From NCBI GenBank assembly GCA_016125275.1, contig WGMB01000003.1, positions 1 to 64,000 of the forward strand: a stretch of DNA of 64,000 nucleotides, in the 5' to 3' direction. Below the pieces are notes generated by a model. It made no database searches and had not been told where the DNA came from. It saw only the letters and a list, made by a program, of their open reading frames with translations. The stretch's first letter is position 1. The number at the start of each line of letters is the position of its first letter. Below are positions 44,957 through 53,183 of this stretch, one piece after another. Source of the stretch: Acidobacteriota bacterium (lineage in GTDB: Bacteria; Acidobacteriota; Terriglobia; Bryobacterales; UBA6623). The position numbers and the translations under genes were made by a program.

Positions 44957-46197
44957 GTCTCCTCCAACCAGCTCTGATTCTGGAACTTGGCGGCATGGAG
45001 CTCGAGCCGCCGGGCCACCTCCGGCGAGCTCAGCAGAGAGTCCAGTCGCTCCGCCGCCTTCGGCGCGGTGTACTGCTTACCCCGGAGCATCTCACCCACG
45101 CCCAAGGCGACCATGCGGATGGCGTTGTCGGGGTGGGCGAAGTTCAGCGGATGCACGATCTGCGGGATGCCCGCGCGCAACGCTTGCGCGATGGTGCCCA
45201 CGCCGCCGTGATGCACCAGGGCGGCGGCGCGAGGTAGCAAGCTCCCGAACGGCACGTAGTCGAAGTGCTTGACGCCGGCGGGAAGATCGCTCGGCATCTG
45301 CTCGGCGAACGGCGACAGCAAGATGCCCCGTCGGCCCAGGATGCGGCAGGCCTCGGCGGAGGTATGGAAGAACTCCTTGCCGGTCCGCATGGGCGTGCCG
45401 AGTGTAAAGACGATGGGCGGCTCGCCTTCGGCCAAAAACTCCTCGACGGCCGGCGGGACCGGGGCGGCGGCCTCGTCTTCATCGAACAGGGGGAAACCCG
45501 TCAACCGCACTTGCGGCGGCCAGTCCCGCATCGGTTTGGCATACCAGTTCGGGAAAAGCCCCACCACCAAGTCCGGCGAATGAAACCAGCCGCCGGCGAA
45601 GCGGCTGACCGGAGGCAGCCCGAGCGTGGCGCGAAAGGCGTTAGTCTTCTCGCCCAGCATCCGGTCGAGGACGAAGCGGTCCAGCGCCCACAGCATCGCA
45701 CGGCGGTAGGCCCTCACCAGCGGCAGATGCCGCGGATCGACGATGCGGCCGGGCTGATGGTCGAGGCTCCGCAGCAGCAGCGGCTCGAGCAACAGGTTGA
45801 CTAGCGGAACCCCGAGCTTCTCGTTGGCGATGCGGGCGCCGAACGCAGAGAACGGCGCGATAACGAGCGTCTCGCCCGGCCTGTAGGCCTGCTTGATGGT
45901 CTCGTAGAGCGGCTCCATGCTGCCGAGCATGTGGTCGATGAGCACGCTCCAGCCCCCTCGCTGTTTCCACAGCTTGGGATCGCGCATGGCGTCCAGGTAG
46001 CCTTCCTGGGAGCCCATGGCCCGGAAGTCGAGGCCGGCGCCGCGGACGGCCTTCTCGTAGTAGGGGTTGGCGTAGACGGCGACCGAATGGCCGCGAGCGC
46101 GCAGGGCCTTGCTGACGGCCAAGCTGGGGTGAACGTCTCCGCCGCTGCCCAGAGCGAAGACTAGGATCGAGCGCGTTCCCGGCTGACGTTCACTCAT
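44920..46197 (-). CDS. RhlB-like glycosyltransferase, tandem paralogue
   Basis: 425 residues. Same plan as its downstream paralogue: ILVFALGSGGDVHPSLAVSKALRARGHSV, FHSPDLVVGLFPNWYAKPMRDWP, LTGFPLFD, TLGTPMRTGKEFF, VPFGSLLPRAAALVHHGGVGTIAQAL and NFAHPDNAIRM. The donor-binding loop HHGGVGT is intact. No signal peptide. It leads the operon of three glycosyltransferases and lies about 75 bases from the TetR gene on the same strand. The overlap of 37 bases with the next gene suggests translational coupling. Acceptor and sugar are not readable; RhlB likeness favours a 3-hydroxy-acyl type lipid. Confidence 0.85.
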   Translation of the reverse strand: MSERQPGTRSILVFALGSGGDVHPSLAVSKALRARGHSVAVYANPYYEKAVRGAGLDFRAMGSQEGYLDAMRDPKLWKQRGGWSVLIDHMLGSMEPLYETIKQAYRPGETLVIAPFSAFGARIANEKLGVPLVNLLLEPLLLRSLDHQPGRIVDPRHLPLVRAYRRAMLWALDRFVLDRMLGEKTNAFRATLGLPPVSRFAGGWFHSPDLVVGLFPNWYAKPMRDWPPQVRLTGFPLFDEDEAAAPVPPAVEEFLAEGEPPIVFTLGTPMRTGKEFFHTSAEACRILGRRGILLSPFAEQMPSDLPAGVKHFDYVPFGSLLPRAAALVHHGGVGTIAQALRAGIPQIVHPLNFAHPDNAIRMVALGVGEMLRGKQYTAPKAAERLDSLLSSPEVARRLELHAAKFQNQSWLEETCRLIEAVPLRR

Positions 46198-46273
46198 ACG
46201 GCTCGAGGCTGCGGGAGGCAGCTTCCACGGTAGCTCAGGCCCCGTGGAGCTGTCACTCGCCCGGAGCTCGAAC

Positions 46274-46918
46274 CTAGGCCGCCGCCGATCCGTCGGAGTC
46301 GCGGGCGCGGTAGTGGTCCAGGAACATCGCGACGGTGTTGGATACCACGCGCTCGAGCTCTTCAGGCGACGGCGCGGGCCGTCCGAACATCAAAGGCCAG
46401 AAGACGAAAGCGCTCAGCAAGGCCGAGAACTGCTCGGCGGCGACGGGCGGATCCGGCACGTCGAGCCGATTGTCAGCCACGGCGGCCCGGATCCAACGCA
46501 GCAGCCCGCCTTCGCCTTCATGGATGCGGCAGTAGGTGTCGCTGGCCAAGTCCGGCGCCCGCAGGTGCTCGGCGATCGTCACCTTGGCCAAGTTCAAGAA
46601 CCCCGGGCAGGTCATCAGCTCCACCTTGCGCCGGGCCATCTCCGCCAACTGCGACTCGACCGAGCGGGCCGGGTCGTAGGGCAGATCCATGACGCGCACG
46701 ATCTGGTCGACCAGCTCCTCCGTGATCGAATGGAACAGCGCGTCCTTGTTCTCGAAGTGGTTGTAGATCGTCCGTTTAGAAACCTTGGCGCGTTCGGCGA
46801 CGCGGTCCATGCTCGTGGCCTGAAAGCCGTTGGCCTGAAACTCGCATACGGCGGCGCGCAGGATCGCGCAACGTTTCCGTTCGGTGCGCGTTCCCCCATC
46901 CGTCAACTTCTCAGTCAC
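46274..46918 (-). CDS. TetR-family transcriptional regulator, divergent to RND pump
   Basis: 214 residues from GTG, with GAGAGGG upstream. Residues 15-60 give the TetR DNA-binding helix-turn-helix (ILRAAVCEFQANGFQATSMD then VAERAKVSKRTIYNHFENKDALF). The C-terminal part (LSAFVFWPLMFGRPAPSPEE) resembles the AefR/AcrR-like ligand-binding domain. It is divergent from the RND pump genes, and two palindromes lie in the 180-base gap, one beginning 20 bases from its start codon. That arrangement is typical of a local repressor of its own gene and the pump. The ligand is unknown; the lipid made by the neighbouring cluster is a reasonable candidate. Confidence 0.88.
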   Translation of the reverse strand: MTEKLTDGGTRTERKRCAILRAAVCEFQANGFQATSMDRVAERAKVSKRTIYNHFENKDALFHSITEELVDQIVRVMDLPYDPARSVESQLAEMARRKVELMTCPGFLNLAKVTIAEHLRAPDLASDTYCRIHEGEGGLLRWIRAAVADNRLDVPDPPVAAEQFSALLSAFVFWPLMFGRPAPSPEELERVVSNTVAMFLDHYRARDSDGSAAA

Positions 46919-46937
46919 TGCAAACCCTCTCAGCAGA

Positions 46938-46961
46938 AAAGTACACGGAGTAGTTTACTTT
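46938..46961. promoter_or_regulatory. Operator-like palindrome 1 of the TetR/RND intergenic region
   Basis: AAAGTACAC (46938-46946) and GTTTACTTT (46953-46961) are inverted repeats matching at 8 of 9 positions around a 6-base centre. The right half overlaps the -35 of the pump promoter, so binding would block it. Half-site TAGTTTACTTT recurs exactly at 46991-47001. Confidence 0.6.
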
Positions 46962-46982
46962 CTCCGCGTTCAACTGTATACT
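46954..46982 (+). promoter_or_regulatory. RND operon promoter, TTTACT-17-TATACT
   Basis: TTTACT at 46954-46959 and TATACT at 46977-46982 with a 17-base spacer. It is framed by the two palindromes, leaving a leader of about 110 bases that contains a GCCGGC-GCCC-GCCGGC hairpin (47064-47079) before the pump start. Confidence 0.6.
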
Positions 46983-46995
46983 ACACCGTATAGTT
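46972..46995. promoter_or_regulatory. Operator-like palindrome 2 of the TetR/RND intergenic region
   Basis: AACTGTATAC (46972-46981) and GTATAGTT (46988-46995) form an imperfect inverted repeat with centre TACACC. It covers the -10 of the pump promoter. With palindrome 1 it gives two sites about 34 bases apart centre to centre, roughly three helical turns, suitable for cooperative repressor binding. Confidence 0.5.
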
Positions 46996-47098
46996 TACTT
47001 TTGCTAGTGGCGTTGTTCGGTGAATCGCAGGAAGCATAACAGGCATCACCGTTGAAGAGCGTGGCCGGCGCCCGCCGGCTCTACGAGGTAAGACAAAC

Positions 47099-48409
47099 AT
47101 GGTTAGGACTTCTTTCGGGAAGGCGCTGGTCGCCTTCGCAGCTCTGGCTATTCTGGCGTCCTGCGGGACGAGCGGCGCTCCGGGAGACACGGCTTCGGCG
47201 GCGGAGGCTCCTCCAGCGCCCGAAGTATCGGTGCAGACCGTGCACGGCGTGTCGCTGCCGCTTTATCTGGAACTGGTGGGCGCCACGCGCGCCATCGACA
47301 CCGTGGAGATTCGCGCGCGGGTGGAAGGCTTCATCGAGAAGCGGCTGTTCGAGGCCGGCCAGTCGGTGAAGGCGGGTCAGTTGCTGTACAAGATCGACCC
47401 GAGCACCTATGAGGCCGACGTGCAGGAGGCTCGCGCGGCCCTCTCCGACGCCCAGGCGCAGTTGGTGAAGGCCCGCGAGGGCGTGGACCTGCTGCGGACC
47501 GAGGCTGAGCTGGTGGAGGCCGAGGCCAGCCAGTTGCGCACGCAGCAAGACGTGGATCGGCTGCGTCCGCTGGTCTCGGAAGAAGCGGTCTCGGAGCAGG
47601 ACCTCGACGCTGCGGTGGCGGCCCAGAAGGTGGCCCAAGCGCAGGTGAAAGCCAAGAGCGCCGAGGTGCAGCAGCAGCGGCTGACCCAGCAGACTGACAT
47701 CGAGCGTGGCGAGGCGGCGGTGGAACGCACCAAGGCCGCCCTGCGGCGCGCGGAGCTCAACCTCGGGTGGACGGAGATTCGAGCCCCCGTGGCGGGCCGC
47801 ATCGGCGAATCGATGGGCCAAGTGGGGTCTTTGGTCACGCCGAACGCAGCCGAGCCGCTGACGAGGCTTTCCCCCCTGGACCCGATTTCGGTGAGCTTCC
47901 AGGTCAGCGAGCGCGATTACCTGCGCTACTTCGGTCCTTCGGGCGAGGTCAAGAACGCCGAGTTCGGGCTGGCGCTGGCCGACGGCTCCGAGTATCCCCA
48001 CACCGGCAAGTTCCGTAGTGCGGAGCGCGCCCTCGACACCAGCACGGGCACGCTGCAACTCACTGCGGACTTCCCCAACCCCAAGGGCGTCCTGCTGCCG
48101 GGCCAGTTCGCCCGCGTGCGGTTGGCGGTAGGCGAGAGGAACGACGTGTTCCTGGTGCCGCAGAAGGCCGTCCAGCAGTTGCAGGGCGTCCGTTCGGTAT
48201 TGATCGCCGACGCCAACAACACGGTGGCGGCGCGCACGATCAACGTTGGCGAGCAGCAGGGCGAATCGTGGGTCGTTCAGAGCGGCCTTCAGGACGGCGA
48301 TCGGGTGATCGTCGAAGGACTGCAGTTCATCCGTCCGGGCATGCCGGTCAAGCCGGTCGAGGCGAAGGCAACCCCCGCGGCCCCCGCGCCCAACCCGGTC
48401 AGCGAGTAA
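47099..48409 (+). CDS. RND efflux periplasmic adaptor lipoprotein (AcrA/MexA family)
   Basis: 436 residues. A lipoprotein signal ends in the lipobox LASCG, so the mature protein is probably anchored by Cys22 at the inner membrane. It has the membrane-fusion-protein order: first barrel strand and lipoyl half (VEIRARVEGFIEKRLFEAGQ), a long alpha hairpin of about 110 residues rich in Ala, Glu and Gln with coiled-coil character, second lipoyl half (WTEIRAPVAGRIGE), beta-barrel (LSPLDPISVSFQVSE) and membrane-proximal domain (VPQKAVQQLQG). It is the first gene of the pump operon, with 24 bases to the next gene, and is expected to bridge the inner-membrane pump and the outer-membrane channel. Confidence 0.92.
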   Translation: MVRTSFGKALVAFAALAILASCGTSGAPGDTASAAEAPPAPEVSVQTVHGVSLPLYLELVGATRAIDTVEIRARVEGFIEKRLFEAGQSVKAGQLLYKIDPSTYEADVQEARAALSDAQAQLVKAREGVDLLRTEAELVEAEASQLRTQQDVDRLRPLVSEEAVSEQDLDAAVAAQKVAQAQVKAKSAEVQQQRLTQQTDIERGEAAVERTKAALRRAELNLGWTEIRAPVAGRIGESMGQVGSLVTPNAAEPLTRLSPLDPISVSFQVSERDYLRYFGPSGEVKNAEFGLALADGSEYPHTGKFRSAERALDTSTGTLQLTADFPNPKGVLLPGQFARVRLAVGERNDVFLVPQKAVQQLQGVRSVLIADANNTVAARTINVGEQQGESWVVQSGLQDGDRVIVEGLQFIRPGMPVKPVEAKATPAAPAPNPVSE

Positions 48410-48433
48410 CAGCAGCAAGGAGAGCAACAGGCC

Positions 48434-51400
48434 ATGTTTTCCCGGTTTTTCATTGACCGGCCCATCTTCGCCGCCGTCATCTCGATCGTCATGACGATCG
48501 TGGGCGCGGTGGCGTTGCTACGGCTGCCGGTCGACCGCTATCCGCAGATCACGCCGCCGACGGTGCAAGTGGTGGCCAACTACATCGGCGCCAGCGCCGA
48601 GGTGGTCGAGCAGACCGTCGCCACGCCGATCGAGCAGCAGCTCAACGGCGTGGAGAACCTGCTGTACTACGACTCGACCAGCACCAACGACGGCCAAGTG
48701 GTCATCACGGCGACCTTCGAGGTCGGCACCGATCTCGACATCGCCGCCGTGCAGGTTCAGAACGCGGTCGCACGCGCCGAGCCGCAGTTGCCCGAAGAGG
48801 TGGTCCGCTCGGGTCTGACGATCAACAAGCAGTCCACCAGCCTGCTGATGGTGATCTCGCTGACCTCTCCGAACGGGGCCTACGACGACCTGTTTCTGAG
48901 CAACTACACCAAAATCAACCTGCGCGACGCGTTGCTGCGGCTCAAGGGCGTGGGCGGCGTGCAGATGCCGGGCGAACGCGAGTACGGCATGCGCTTCTGG
49001 CTCAAGCCGGACGTGCTGTACCGGTTGGGCTTGACCGCGTCAGACGTCACCAACGCGATCCGCGAGCAGAATCGCCAAGCCCCGGCCGGACGCATCGGGC
49101 AGTCGCCCAGCCCCGAAGGCCAGCAGATCGAGTACACCGTGAACGCCAAGGGACGTCTGACCGACCCCGAGGAGTTTGCCGACATCATCGTTCGGGCGCG
49201 GGAGGACGGCTCGCTGGTGCGGGTCCGCGACGTGGCCCGGGTGGAGCTCGGCGCCTTCGACTACTCGACCTTCGCGCGGCTCAACGGGCAGCAGACGGCC
49301 AGCATGATCGTCTTCCAGCTCCCCGGTTCGAACGCGCTCGAGACGGCGGAACGCGTTCGCACGGAGATGGCTCAGTTGGCGCAAAGCTTCCCCGACGGGG
49401 TCGCCTACGCGATTCCGTACGACTCGACGCGATTCATCGACACCTCGATCCGCGAGGTCGTCAAGACGCTGTTCGAGGCCATCGTGCTGGTCACGCTGGT
49501 CGTGTTCATCTTCCTGCAGAGTTGGCGTGCGACGCTGATTCCGCTGCTCACGATCCCGGTGTCGCTGGTCGGCACGTTCATTGCCTTCGGGCCGATCGGG
49601 TTCACCGTGAACGTGCTGACGCTGTTCGGCTTGGTGCTAGCCATCGGCGTGGTCGTCGACGACGCCATCGTGGTCGTGGAAGCCGTGCAGGAAAAGATCG
49701 ACTCCCACGGGCTCAACCCGCGGGAAGCGGCCTACGCGGCGATGGAGGAGATCTCCGGCGCGATCGTGGCGATGACGCTGATCCTGGCGGCGGTGTTCCT
49801 GCCGGTGGCCTTTGTACAGGGCATCACGGGCAACCTCTACCAGCAGTTCGCGCTGACGATCTCGATCGCGGTGTTCATCTCGGGTATCAACGCGCTGACG
49901 CTGAGCCCGGCCCTATGCGCCGTGCTGCTGAAGCCTCGGGCGGAGGAGGTCGGCCCGCTGACGGAGCGCCTGTTCCATGGTTTCAACAAGATCTTCGACG
50001 CCACGCAGTCGCGCTACCTCCGAGTAGTGCACGGGCTGCTGCGGCGCTCGATCTGGGTGGCGGTGGCCTTGCTTCTGGTGATCGTGGGCGCCGGCGGCAT
50101 GCAACGCCTGGTTCCGGGCGGCTTCTTGCCGGAAGAGGATGAGGGCGTCTTCATTCTCGACCTGACACTGCCTCCGGGGGCCTCGCTGCAAAGGACTCGG
50201 GAGGTGGCGTTGCAGATCGAAGCGATCCTGGGCGACACCGACACTATCGAGGAGTCGTTCGTGATCGGCGGACGCAGCTTCGCCACCGGCGCCTTCGCTC
50301 CCAACGTCGGCACGGTCTTCGCGGTGCTCAAGCCGTGGGACCAGCGGCCGGGCAAGGACCTCACGGCGCAAGCCATCGTGCAGAGGGTCCGCGGGCGGCT
50401 GGCCACCATCAAAGACGCTTACGTAGCGGCCTTCAACCTGCCTCCCATCCAAGGTCTGGGCAATACCGGCGGCTTCCAGATGAAGATCCAGGACCGCGGC
50501 GGCCACAGCATCGAAGAGCTGGCCGCGGCCAGCATGGCGATGAGCCAGGCGGCGAACTCCCTGCCGGAGATCGGCGGCGCCATCGCCACCTTCCGGTCCT
50601 CGGAGCCGCAGTTGCGACTCAGCGTGGACCGCGAGAGGGCCAAGACGCTGGGAGTCCCGATCAACGCCGTCTACGAGACCTTGCAGACGTACCTGGGCGG
50701 GCTGTACGTGAACGACTTCAACCTCTACGGCCGCACGTTCCGCGTGATGGTCCAGGCCGAGTCGGAGTACCGCGGCAAACCCGAGGACATCGAGCGCTTC
50801 TACGTACGGGCCGACAGCGGCCGGATGCTGCCGCTGGACTCTCTGGTGACTACACAGCCCACGATCGGGCCGATGTCTGTGGCGCACTTCAACCTGTTCC
50901 GGAGCGCCGACATTTTGGGCGGTCCGGCGCCTGGGTACACCTCGCAGCAAGCGATTGCGGCGATGGAGAAGGCCGCGCGGGAGACCCTACCGCCGGGCTT
51001 CGGCTTCGCCTGGACCGGCATGGCCTTCCAGGAGCAGAACGAGCAACCGCTGGCGCCGATTTTCGCGTTCTGTCTGGCGATGGTCTTCCTGTTCCTGGCG
51101 GCTCAGTACGAGAACTGGGTGATCCCGATCGCGGTCGTGCTGTCGGTGCCGGCCAGCGTGCTCGGCGCCTACATGGGCGAATGGGGCCTGAACGTCACTG
51201 ACGACGTGTACGCCAGCATCGGCTTGATTCTGCTGATCGGTCTGGCCGCCAAGAACGCCATTCTGATCGTGGAATACGCGCGGACGCGCTATATCCACGG
51301 CGACACCATCGTCGAAGCGGCGATGGAGGCCTCACGGCTGCGCTTCCGGCCGATTCTGATGACGGCGTTCTCGTTCATCTTCGGCGTATTCCCGCTGGTG

Positions 51401-51598
51401 GTGGCCACCGGCGCCGGCGCGGCCAGCCGCCGCTCTCTGGGCACGGCGGTATTCGGCGGCATGATTGTCGCCACCGTACTGGGCGTCTTCATGACGCCTG
51501 TCTTCTACTCGTGGATGCAGAAGCTCTCCAAGCGGCGGGTCGTGGTGGGCGGATCGCCTCGGCTCAACCCGGCGCTGGATTCGACATCGGGAGATTGA
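48434..51598 (+). CDS. RND multidrug efflux permease (HAE1/AcrB family)
   Basis: 1054 residues, the usual length. It starts with the typical MFSRFFIDRPIFAAVISIV. The proton-relay residues are present: the Asp pair in GVVVDDAIVVVEAV (TM4) and the Lys in GLAAKNAILIVEYAR (TM10). The porter-domain start (IGASAEVVEQTVATPIEQQ, NGVENLLYY) and the second-half PQLRLSVDRERAKTLGV motif are conserved. Twelve membrane segments in two repeats with two large periplasmic loops fit. This is the drug:proton antiporter of the trimeric tripartite pump. Position next to a glycolipid-type cluster suggests export of an amphiphile, though general detoxification cannot be excluded. Confidence 0.95.
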   Translation: MFSRFFIDRPIFAAVISIVMTIVGAVALLRLPVDRYPQITPPTVQVVANYIGASAEVVEQTVATPIEQQLNGVENLLYYDSTSTNDGQVVITATFEVGTDLDIAAVQVQNAVARAEPQLPEEVVRSGLTINKQSTSLLMVISLTSPNGAYDDLFLSNYTKINLRDALLRLKGVGGVQMPGEREYGMRFWLKPDVLYRLGLTASDVTNAIREQNRQAPAGRIGQSPSPEGQQIEYTVNAKGRLTDPEEFADIIVRAREDGSLVRVRDVARVELGAFDYSTFARLNGQQTASMIVFQLPGSNALETAERVRTEMAQLAQSFPDGVAYAIPYDSTRFIDTSIREVVKTLFEAIVLVTLVVFIFLQSWRATLIPLLTIPVSLVGTFIAFGPIGFTVNVLTLFGLVLAIGVVVDDAIVVVEAVQEKIDSHGLNPREAAYAAMEEISGAIVAMTLILAAVFLPVAFVQGITGNLYQQFALTISIAVFISGINALTLSPALCAVLLKPRAEEVGPLTERLFHGFNKIFDATQSRYLRVVHGLLRRSIWVAVALLLVIVGAGGMQRLVPGGFLPEEDEGVFILDLTLPPGASLQRTREVALQIEAILGDTDTIEESFVIGGRSFATGAFAPNVGTVFAVLKPWDQRPGKDLTAQAIVQRVRGRLATIKDAYVAAFNLPPIQGLGNTGGFQMKIQDRGGHSIEELAAASMAMSQAANSLPEIGGAIATFRSSEPQLRLSVDRERAKTLGVPINAVYETLQTYLGGLYVNDFNLYGRTFRVMVQAESEYRGKPEDIERFYVRADSGRMLPLDSLVTTQPTIGPMSVAHFNLFRSADILGGPAPGYTSQQAIAAMEKAARETLPPGFGFAWTGMAFQEQNEQPLAPIFAFCLAMVFLFLAAQYENWVIPIAVVLSVPASVLGAYMGEWGLNVTDDVYASIGLILLIGLAAKNAILIVEYARTRYIHGDTIVEAAMEASRLRFRPILMTAFSFIFGVFPLVVATGAGAASRRSLGTAVFGGMIVATVLGVFMTPVFYSWMQKLSKRRVVVGGSPRLNPALDSTSGD

Positions 51599-51600
51599 GG

Positions 51601-53028
51601 ATGACACGCAGATCCATCCCCGCCATTGCGGCGCTGCTCGGCTTGGCCGGCTGCGCCATGGGGCCGAACTATGAGCGGCCCCTCGTGGAACCGCCGGCGA
51701 CGTACCGCAGCGCCGGCCCGGCCGCCGAAGCCGAGAAGCTGGCTTGGAAGGAGGTCTTCCAAGATCAGGAGTTGCAGGCCTTGCTGGCCGAGGCTCTGAA
51801 GAACAACTACGACGTCCGGGCGGCGGCGGCCCGCATCCTGGAGGCTCGCTCGACCTACCGGGTGGACCGTTCGCGGCTGTTCCCGAGCATCGACATCGCG
51901 AGCGATCTGACCGAGACGGAGATCTCGCGCGGAGCGCTGAACCTGCCGCCGACGGTGCCGATCAAGCGTGAGCAGACGGTCAGCCGGGCCGATCTGAAGC
52001 TGTCGTACGAGCTCGACTTCTGGGGTCGCCTGCGGCGGTTGACCGAGGCCGGCCGCGCCGAGTTCCTGAGCGCCGAATGGGCGGCGCTACAGGTGCGCAC
52101 GGACCTGATCGGTGATGTCTCCCGCGCCTATTTCGACCTGCTGGAGGCGACGCGTGAGCTTGAAATCTCCAAGCGCACGCTGGAGACCCGCAAGCAGTCG
52201 CTGCGGCTCACCCAGGCTCGCAAGGACCGCGGCGTCGCGACGGCGCTCGAAGTTCGGCAAGCCGAGAATCTGGTCTACAGCGCGGGCGTTCGCATCCCCA
52301 CGCTCGAGCAGGTGAAGGCGCAGCAGGAGAACCTGTTGAGCTTTCTGCTAGGGCGCAACCCCGGCCCCATCACGCTGGGCGGCGAGTTGGAGACCTTCAA
52401 CCCTCCGGTGATCCCCGCTGGGCTGCCGTCGCAACTCGTCGGCCGGCGCGCAGACATCCTGGCGGCCGAGCAGACCCTGGTGGCCGCCAACGCCCGGATC
52501 GGCGCGGCCAAGGCGGCGCTGTTTCCGACGTTCTCGCTGACCGGGACGCTGGGCTTGGCGACGCGCCAGTTCAGCGAGTTCCTCGATGGCGACTCCCGGG
52601 AGCGGACGCTGACGGGAAGTCTGCTGGCGCCCGTCTTCAATGCTGGACGATTGCGCTCGCAAGTGCGCATCAGCGAGGCGCGGCAGGAGCAAATGCTCAT
52701 CGAGTATGAGCGCGCCATCCGCGGCGCGTTCCGAGAGGTTGCGGACGCCTTGGCGGCGGTGGAGAACACCAAGCAGGAGTACCAGCAGCAGGCGCGCCTG
52801 GTGGAGGCTCTGCGCGAGGCGCGGCGGCTCTCGAACCTGCGCTACGAGGGCGGCGTGGACGCCTACCTGCAAGTGCTCGACTCCGACCGGAACCTCTTCG
52901 CCGGTGAGCTGGCCCTAGCCCAGATCCGGCGCGATGAATGGGCCGCGACCGTGAATCTCTACAAGGCCTTGGGGGGCGGTTGGGACGAACCGCCGGCCAA
53001 AGCCAAACAGCAGCAACAACAGCCCTGA
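51601..53028 (+). CDS. RND outer-membrane factor lipoprotein (NodT/OprM family)
   Basis: 475 residues from the ATG at 51601, 2 bases after the permease stop; the longer open frame upstream lies inside the permease. The lipobox LAGCAMGPNYERP is the NodT-family hallmark. Two OEP repeats follow, each with long helices; ELDFWGRLRRLTEAGRAEFL and VGRRADILAAEQTLVAANARIGAAKAALFP-type motifs are clear. The C-terminus ends in a short poly-Gln tail (KQQQQQ), an odd low-complexity extension. It completes the tripartite pump as the outer-membrane channel. A strong hairpin 7 bases after the stop probably ends the operon. Confidence 0.93.
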   Translation: MTRRSIPAIAALLGLAGCAMGPNYERPLVEPPATYRSAGPAAEAEKLAWKEVFQDQELQALLAEALKNNYDVRAAAARILEARSTYRVDRSRLFPSIDIASDLTETEISRGALNLPPTVPIKREQTVSRADLKLSYELDFWGRLRRLTEAGRAEFLSAEWAALQVRTDLIGDVSRAYFDLLEATRELEISKRTLETRKQSLRLTQARKDRGVATALEVRQAENLVYSAGVRIPTLEQVKAQQENLLSFLLGRNPGPITLGGELETFNPPVIPAGLPSQLVGRRADILAAEQTLVAANARIGAAKAALFPTFSLTGTLGLATRQFSEFLDGDSRERTLTGSLLAPVFNAGRLRSQVRISEARQEQMLIEYERAIRGAFREVADALAAVENTKQEYQQQARLVEALREARRLSNLRYEGGVDAYLQVLDSDRNLFAGELALAQIRRDEWAATVNLYKALGGGWDEPPAKAKQQQQQP

Positions 53029-53034
53029 ACCCGG

Positions 53035-53073
53035 GCCGGGCCCGCCGCATCGGCGACGATGGGCGGGCCCGGC
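53035..53073 (+). terminator. Terminator-like hairpin after the RND operon
   Basis: GCCGGGCCCGCC (53035-53046) pairs perfectly over 12 bp with GGCGGGCCCGGC (53062-53073), with a 15-base loop. No clean T-run follows, although ATTTTCC occurs about 15 bases later. It may be an intrinsic terminator or a 3'-stabilising hairpin. Confidence 0.55.
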
Positions 53074-53172
53074 GACGGCCCTCCGGGATTTTCCTGACAG
53101 GTCCTCCATTTTGGCTTGCGAATTCTCGGTTTCAGCCCCGGAATTGAGTCCCGTCCTCGGCAAATCTCGGAG

Positions 53173-53178
53173 TAAGCT
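53173..53178 (+). promoter_or_regulatory. Candidate -10 hexamer (TAAGCT) of the catalase-like gene
   Basis: TAAGCT ends 5 bases before the ATG at 53184, so transcription would start at about the A of the ATG. No properly spaced ribosome binding site is seen. A good -35 is lacking. Confidence 0.35.
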
Positions 53179-53183
53179 GGGGC

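Noticed and set aside
46951-47001. Short repeats in the TetR/RND gap as a CRISPR or phage attachment site
   Set aside because: Only two copies of an 11-base half-site, each part of a palindrome over a promoter; operator explains them better.
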